Assembly: GCA_965214205.1 (NCBI GenBank)
Contig: OZ243941.1
Coordinates: 248,001-312,000 of the forward strand
From: G963663315 sp965214205
GTDB taxonomy: Bacteria; Pseudomonadota; Gammaproteobacteria; Arenicellales; Poriferihabitantaceae
Direction of reading: 5' to 3'
Length of the DNA: 64,000 bases
The translations under genes were made by a program, and so were the position numbers. The notes under the pieces are model-generated. The model was not told the origin of the DNA, ran no database searches, and saw only the letters and a list, made by a program, of their open reading frames with translations. Positions 60,953 to 64,000 of this stretch are shown here, piece by piece (the first letter of the stretch is position 1; each line of letters opens with the position of its first letter).

Positions 60953-62047
60953 ATGAGCATTCAATGCGGCATTGTGGGATTGCCGAATGTCGGCAAATCC
61001 ACATTATTCAATGCGCTGACCGGTTCCAGTCAGGCCCAGACCGAAAATTACGCTTTTTGCACGATTGACCCCAATGTCGGCATCGTTGAGGTGCCCGATG
61101 CCAGACTGGATAAACTGGCGGAAATCATTCGACCCCTCAAGGTCATCCCGACCACCGTGGAATTTGTCGATATCGCCGGACTGGTGGCCGGCGCCTCACA
61201 AGGGGAGGGACTGGGCAACCGCTTTCTGGCTCATATTCGGGAAGTGGACGCTATCGTTCATGTCGTCCGCGCCTTTGAAGACGACAATATCGCCCACGTG
61301 TCAAACCGGGTGGATCCCGTATCCGATATCGAGACGATCAATACCGAACTGATATTGGCCGACATCCAGACCGCCGATAAGACCATTACGCGCGCTGAAA
61401 AAGCCGGGAAATCGGGTGACAAGGAACAAATCGCGTGGGCCGGGTTACTGAACACAGTTCGGACGCATCTGAATGGGGGCTCCAGGATCAGCTCAATGAA
61501 CCTGCCCCCCGCAGCGCGGAAAACCCTGAAACCGTGCTGTTTCCTGACTGACAAACCCGTCCTTTACATCGCCAATGTCGAGGACACCGGTTATGACCGC
61601 AATCGGCGCCTGCCTGTCATCCAGCGGTTGGCGGAAAGTGAATCGGCGCAAGTGGTCGCGGTATCCGCTTCGCTGGAACAGGAACTGACCGAATTGGCCG
61701 AACAGGATATCGCGCCATTTCTCGAAGAAATGGGGTTGCGGGAACCCGGTCTGAATCGCGTCATTCGCTCCGCTTATTCGCTGTTGGGTTTGCAGACTTT
61801 CTTTACCGCCGGCCCGAAAGAAGCGCGGGCCTGGACCATCGCGGCAGGCGCCACCGCCGCACAGGCGGCAGGGACCATACACAGCGACTTCGAGCGGGGC
61901 TTTATTTGTGCGGAGACGGTCGCGTGGGACGACTATATCCGATATGATGGAGTACAAGGGGCGAAGGAAGCGGGTAGGCTCAGACTGGAGGGGAAAAACT
62001 ATGTCGTCCAGGACGGCGATGTCATGCATTTTCGTTTTAACGTATGA
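60953..62047 (+). CDS. ychF: Redox-regulated ribosome-binding ATPase YchF (OBG family)
   Basis: OBG-family P-loop protein that hydrolyses ATP and binds ribosomes. The 364 residues show Walker A GLPNVGKSTLFNALTGS, the switch II region VDIAGLVAGASQGEGLGNRF with the family's leucine in place of glutamine, a helical hairpin in the middle and the C-terminal TGS domain (GFICAETVAWDDYIRYDG). ATG at 60953; its TGA overlaps the next ATG. Confidence 0.98.
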   Translation: MSIQCGIVGLPNVGKSTLFNALTGSSQAQTENYAFCTIDPNVGIVEVPDARLDKLAEIIRPLKVIPTTVEFVDIAGLVAGASQGEGLGNRFLAHIREVDAIVHVVRAFEDDNIAHVSNRVDPVSDIETINTELILADIQTADKTITRAEKAGKSGDKEQIAWAGLLNTVRTHLNGGSRISSMNLPPAARKTLKPCCFLTDKPVLYIANVEDTGYDRNRRLPVIQRLAESESAQVVAVSASLEQELTELAEQDIAPFLEEMGLREPGLNRVIRSAYSLLGLQTFFTAGPKEARAWTIAAGATAAQAAGTIHSDFERGFICAETVAWDDYIRYDGVQGAKEAGRLRLEGKNYVVQDGDVMHFRFNV

Positions 62048-64000
62048 GTCAGCTTGGTTACGAAAAACTCGAAGCTCTGCTGGATGAATATCTGGACCCG
62101 GTGCTTTCATCCCGCCGCACCTCTGAAGAACCGGTACGGGGCCTGCTCCCGCTTTCCCGGCATCATCAGGATTTCGCGCTGCACTGGACCGATGTGATCC
62201 GCAGATCCAACGCCGAAATGGCCTGGCAGTTCGTCAGTCGGGTTCCACTGGCGCTGAAATTGATGGATACCAAAGGAACGCGCCAATGGCTCCTGCATGC
62301 CATGGACATCTATGACCGGGAAGGCTTGTATCCGGGGAGCGCGGCATTCGAGAAAGTGGAATCCTTCGCCCGGGAGTTTCGACTGAGCCATGTCACCGTC
62401 ACTCTGGAACAGGTGAGGGGAATTCTGGAGACCATTGTATGCGGCCTATCCGGGCGGACGCTCAAGATCAAGTCGGGCAACAGCGCCTTTACCGATACCG
62501 AGACACTCTACCTTCCGGCGGCAATCAACCGGTTCAGCCAGCGCGAAGAAAATTACCGGCTGTACAAAATCATGGCAGTCCACCTGTGGGCGCAAACCTG
62601 GTTCGGCACATTCCGGCGCCCGGCGCCGGACTCGCCCCATCCCGGCGCGATACTGAGCGAGTTTCCTGACAGCGGACGCGCCCTGAAACTGTTCAACATA
62701 CTCGAATCCTGGCGGCTCAACGCATACATAGAACGGGAATTGCCGGGACTCGCCAGGGAAATGGGGCAACTGCACCCCGTAACCGCTCCGCAGGATGCCA
62801 CATGGCAAAAAATCCTGGACAGGCTGGCGCAACCCGGCGCAACCGTGTATCAAACCCTGGAAGCAACCACTTTGCTCTATGACCTGCAGATGCCCTGGCC
62901 GGAACCGTTCATATACCAGGGCGAATTGAACCTCGATGCCGCGGAAATGACCAGCGAACAGCGCATGCAGGCGGACAAGGCCGAATTGCAGCTGAGCCTG
63001 CATGAATTGCTGGAATCCATTCTCAATGAGCGGGACCCCGATTCAGACCCGCTGCAGATTGAAGGCTCGCAGTTCGATGCGGAAGTCGACGAACAGGGCA
63101 ACCCCCAGGTCACTCTGGATGGAGAACCGCTCAACGCGCCGCCGGACCTCGAAAATCTGTTGACCTCCCTGTTCCAGGATTTCGATGACATTCCGGATGA
63201 CTGGCTAGTTCCGGCCGGGGACGGCAACTATGACGACCGCAACCAACCGGATAACCCGACCGAAGATGTCTGGAAAGGCACCTGGCATAAGGAAGGGGCG
63301 TTCCTGTACGACGAATGGGATTTCCGCCGGCAGTCCTATCGCAAAAACTGGTGTGTGCTTCGTGAAGTGAAAACCCATCCCCACTACGATGACTTCGCGG
63401 AAAGAACCCTGGAACGCTACATCCACCTGGTTGCCGACATCAGGAAACATTTTGAAGCCCTGCGCGGAGAAAATCGAATTCTCAAAGCGCAGTCCGCCGG
63501 AGACGACATCGACCTGGACGCATTGGTCACCGCGCACGCAGACAGGCTCACCGGGGTTGAAATGACGGATCGGGTATATGTCCGGATGAAAAAACAGGAA
63601 AGGGACCTGGCCGTCATATTCATGGTCGATATCAGCGGATCAACCAAGGGCTGGATCAACGACGCGGAAAGAGAAAGCCTGATCCTGCTTTGCCAGGCGC
63701 TCGAGATTCTGGGAGACCAGTACGCCATTTACGGATTTTCCGGGATGACCCGCAATCGCTGTGAAGTCTATAAAATCAAGACCTTCGAGCAAAGCTATGA
63801 CCGGGACGTACGCGCCCGGATCAGCGGCTTACGACCTCAGGATTACACCCGGATGGGCGTCGTGATTCGCCATCTCACCCGCATCCTCAATGACGTGGAA
63901 GCGCGAACCCGGATTCTGATCACCTTATCGGATGGCAAGCCGGATGATTATGATGGATACCGGGGCGACTATGGCATCGAGGATACCCGTCAGGCGCTGC
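62044..64000 (+). CDS. NorD/CbbO-like von Willebrand factor A protein, C-terminus outside the window
   Basis: About 652 residues are visible from the ATG at 62044, which overlaps the ychF stop (ATGA). An N-terminal helical part (about 1-340) and an acidic linker (about 340-420) lead to a VWA domain from about 518. The MIDAS motif is in VIFMVDISGSTKGW (DxSxS); LITLSDGKPDDYD supplies another conserved aspartate. Such proteins normally pair with a MoxR-type ATPase (NorQ/CbbQ) to activate an enzyme by metal insertion, as for nitric oxide reductase or RuBisCO. No partner or target gene is inside the window. The gene continues past the right edge. Confidence 0.88.
   Translation, partial: MSQLGYEKLEALLDEYLDPVLSSRRTSEEPVRGLLPLSRHHQDFALHWTDVIRRSNAEMAWQFVSRVPLALKLMDTKGTRQWLLHAMDIYDREGLYPGSAAFEKVESFAREFRLSHVTVTLEQVRGILETIVCGLSGRTLKIKSGNSAFTDTETLYLPAAINRFSQREENYRLYKIMAVHLWAQTWFGTFRRPAPDSPHPGAILSEFPDSGRALKLFNILESWRLNAYIERELPGLAREMGQLHPVTAPQDATWQKILDRLAQPGATVYQTLEATTLLYDLQMPWPEPFIYQGELNLDAAEMTSEQRMQADKAELQLSLHELLESILNERDPDSDPLQIEGSQFDAEVDEQGNPQVTLDGEPLNAPPDLENLLTSLFQDFDDIPDDWLVPAGDGNYDDRNQPDNPTEDVWKGTWHKEGAFLYDEWDFRRQSYRKNWCVLREVKTHPHYDDFAERTLERYIHLVADIRKHFEALRGENRILKAQSAGDDIDLDALVTAHADRLTGVEMTDRVYVRMKKQERDLAVIFMVDISGSTKGWINDAERESLILLCQALEILGDQYAIYGFSGMTRNRCEVYKIKTFEQSYDRDVRARISGLRPQDYTRMGVVIRHLTRILNDVEARTRILITLSDGKPDDYDGYRGDYGIEDTRQAL

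Overview
The window reads as a continuous piece of a gammaproteobacterial chromosome. The marker gene orders are grpE-dnaK-dnaJ, lptD-surA, hemA-prfA-prmC, lolB-ispE-tRNA-Gln-prs-rplY-pth-ychF, plus erpA, hspQ, ubiK and ccoNOQP. Outer-membrane (LptD, LolB) and Tat-exported proteins fit a Gram-negative aerobe or microaerobe. No transposase, integrase, phage gene, rRNA operon or CRISPR array was seen, and no gene-free stretch exceeds 300 bases. The genus cannot be fixed from sequence alone; quaternary-amine catabolism would suit a marine, host-associated or organic-rich habitat (inference).

Layout. 1-3.4 kb: dnaJ (cut by the window edge), dnaK and grpE on the minus strand, with two sigma-32-like promoters. 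3.5-9.7 kb: erpA, a class V aminotransferase-fold protein, a DUF6314 protein, icd, then a TVP38 membrane protein, a flavin disulfide reductase and a flavodoxin-like protein. 9.7-16 kb: lptD-surA-ubiK-comM on the minus strand, with a MurU-like nucleotidyltransferase diverging from lptD. 16-23 kb: a PLP decarboxylase, then a minus-strand run HAD dehalogenase-cobU-cobT-cobC-cobS-aminotransferase for cobalamin lower-ligand assembly. 23-27.7 kb: a partner-switching signalling operon (anti-sigma kinase, STAS antagonist, receiver-PP2C phosphatase, class III cyclase), a metallophosphoesterase and a lone cyclic-nucleotide-binding-fold protein.

27.7-42.4 kb and 46.2-48.1 kb: a quaternary-amine region. 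A minus-strand set (acyl-CoA dehydrogenase, NDP-forming acyl-CoA ligase, dimethylglycine dehydrogenase-like flavoprotein, non-pyrrolysine MttB-family methyltransferase) diverges from a plus-strand set (CaiD-like hydratase, carnitine dehydrogenase, then a family-5 ABC transporter). A BKACE enzyme of the type that cleaves 3-dehydrocarnitine lies about 10 kb further on. Together these can be read as gamma-butyrobetaine -> carnitine -> glycine betaine -> dimethylglycine -> sarcosine. Between them, at 42.5-46.2 kb, sits a complete cbb3 oxidase operon (ccoN, O, Q, P) led by a YIP1-family membrane protein.

48-64 kb: a NaChBac-type ion channel, hspQ, an MFS transporter, prmC-prfA-hemA, a TPR lipoprotein-lolB-ispE run, speB, tRNA-Gln, prs, rplY, pth, ychF and a NorD/CbbO-like VWA protein cut by the right edge.

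The most interesting parts are the quaternary-amine region, which pairs an MttB homolog with a dimethylglycine dehydrogenase but has no corrinoid protein nearby, and the signalling operon, whose cyclase carries an exact five-heptad duplication and sits near a cyclic-nucleotide-binding domain that lacks the usual phosphate-binding arginine.
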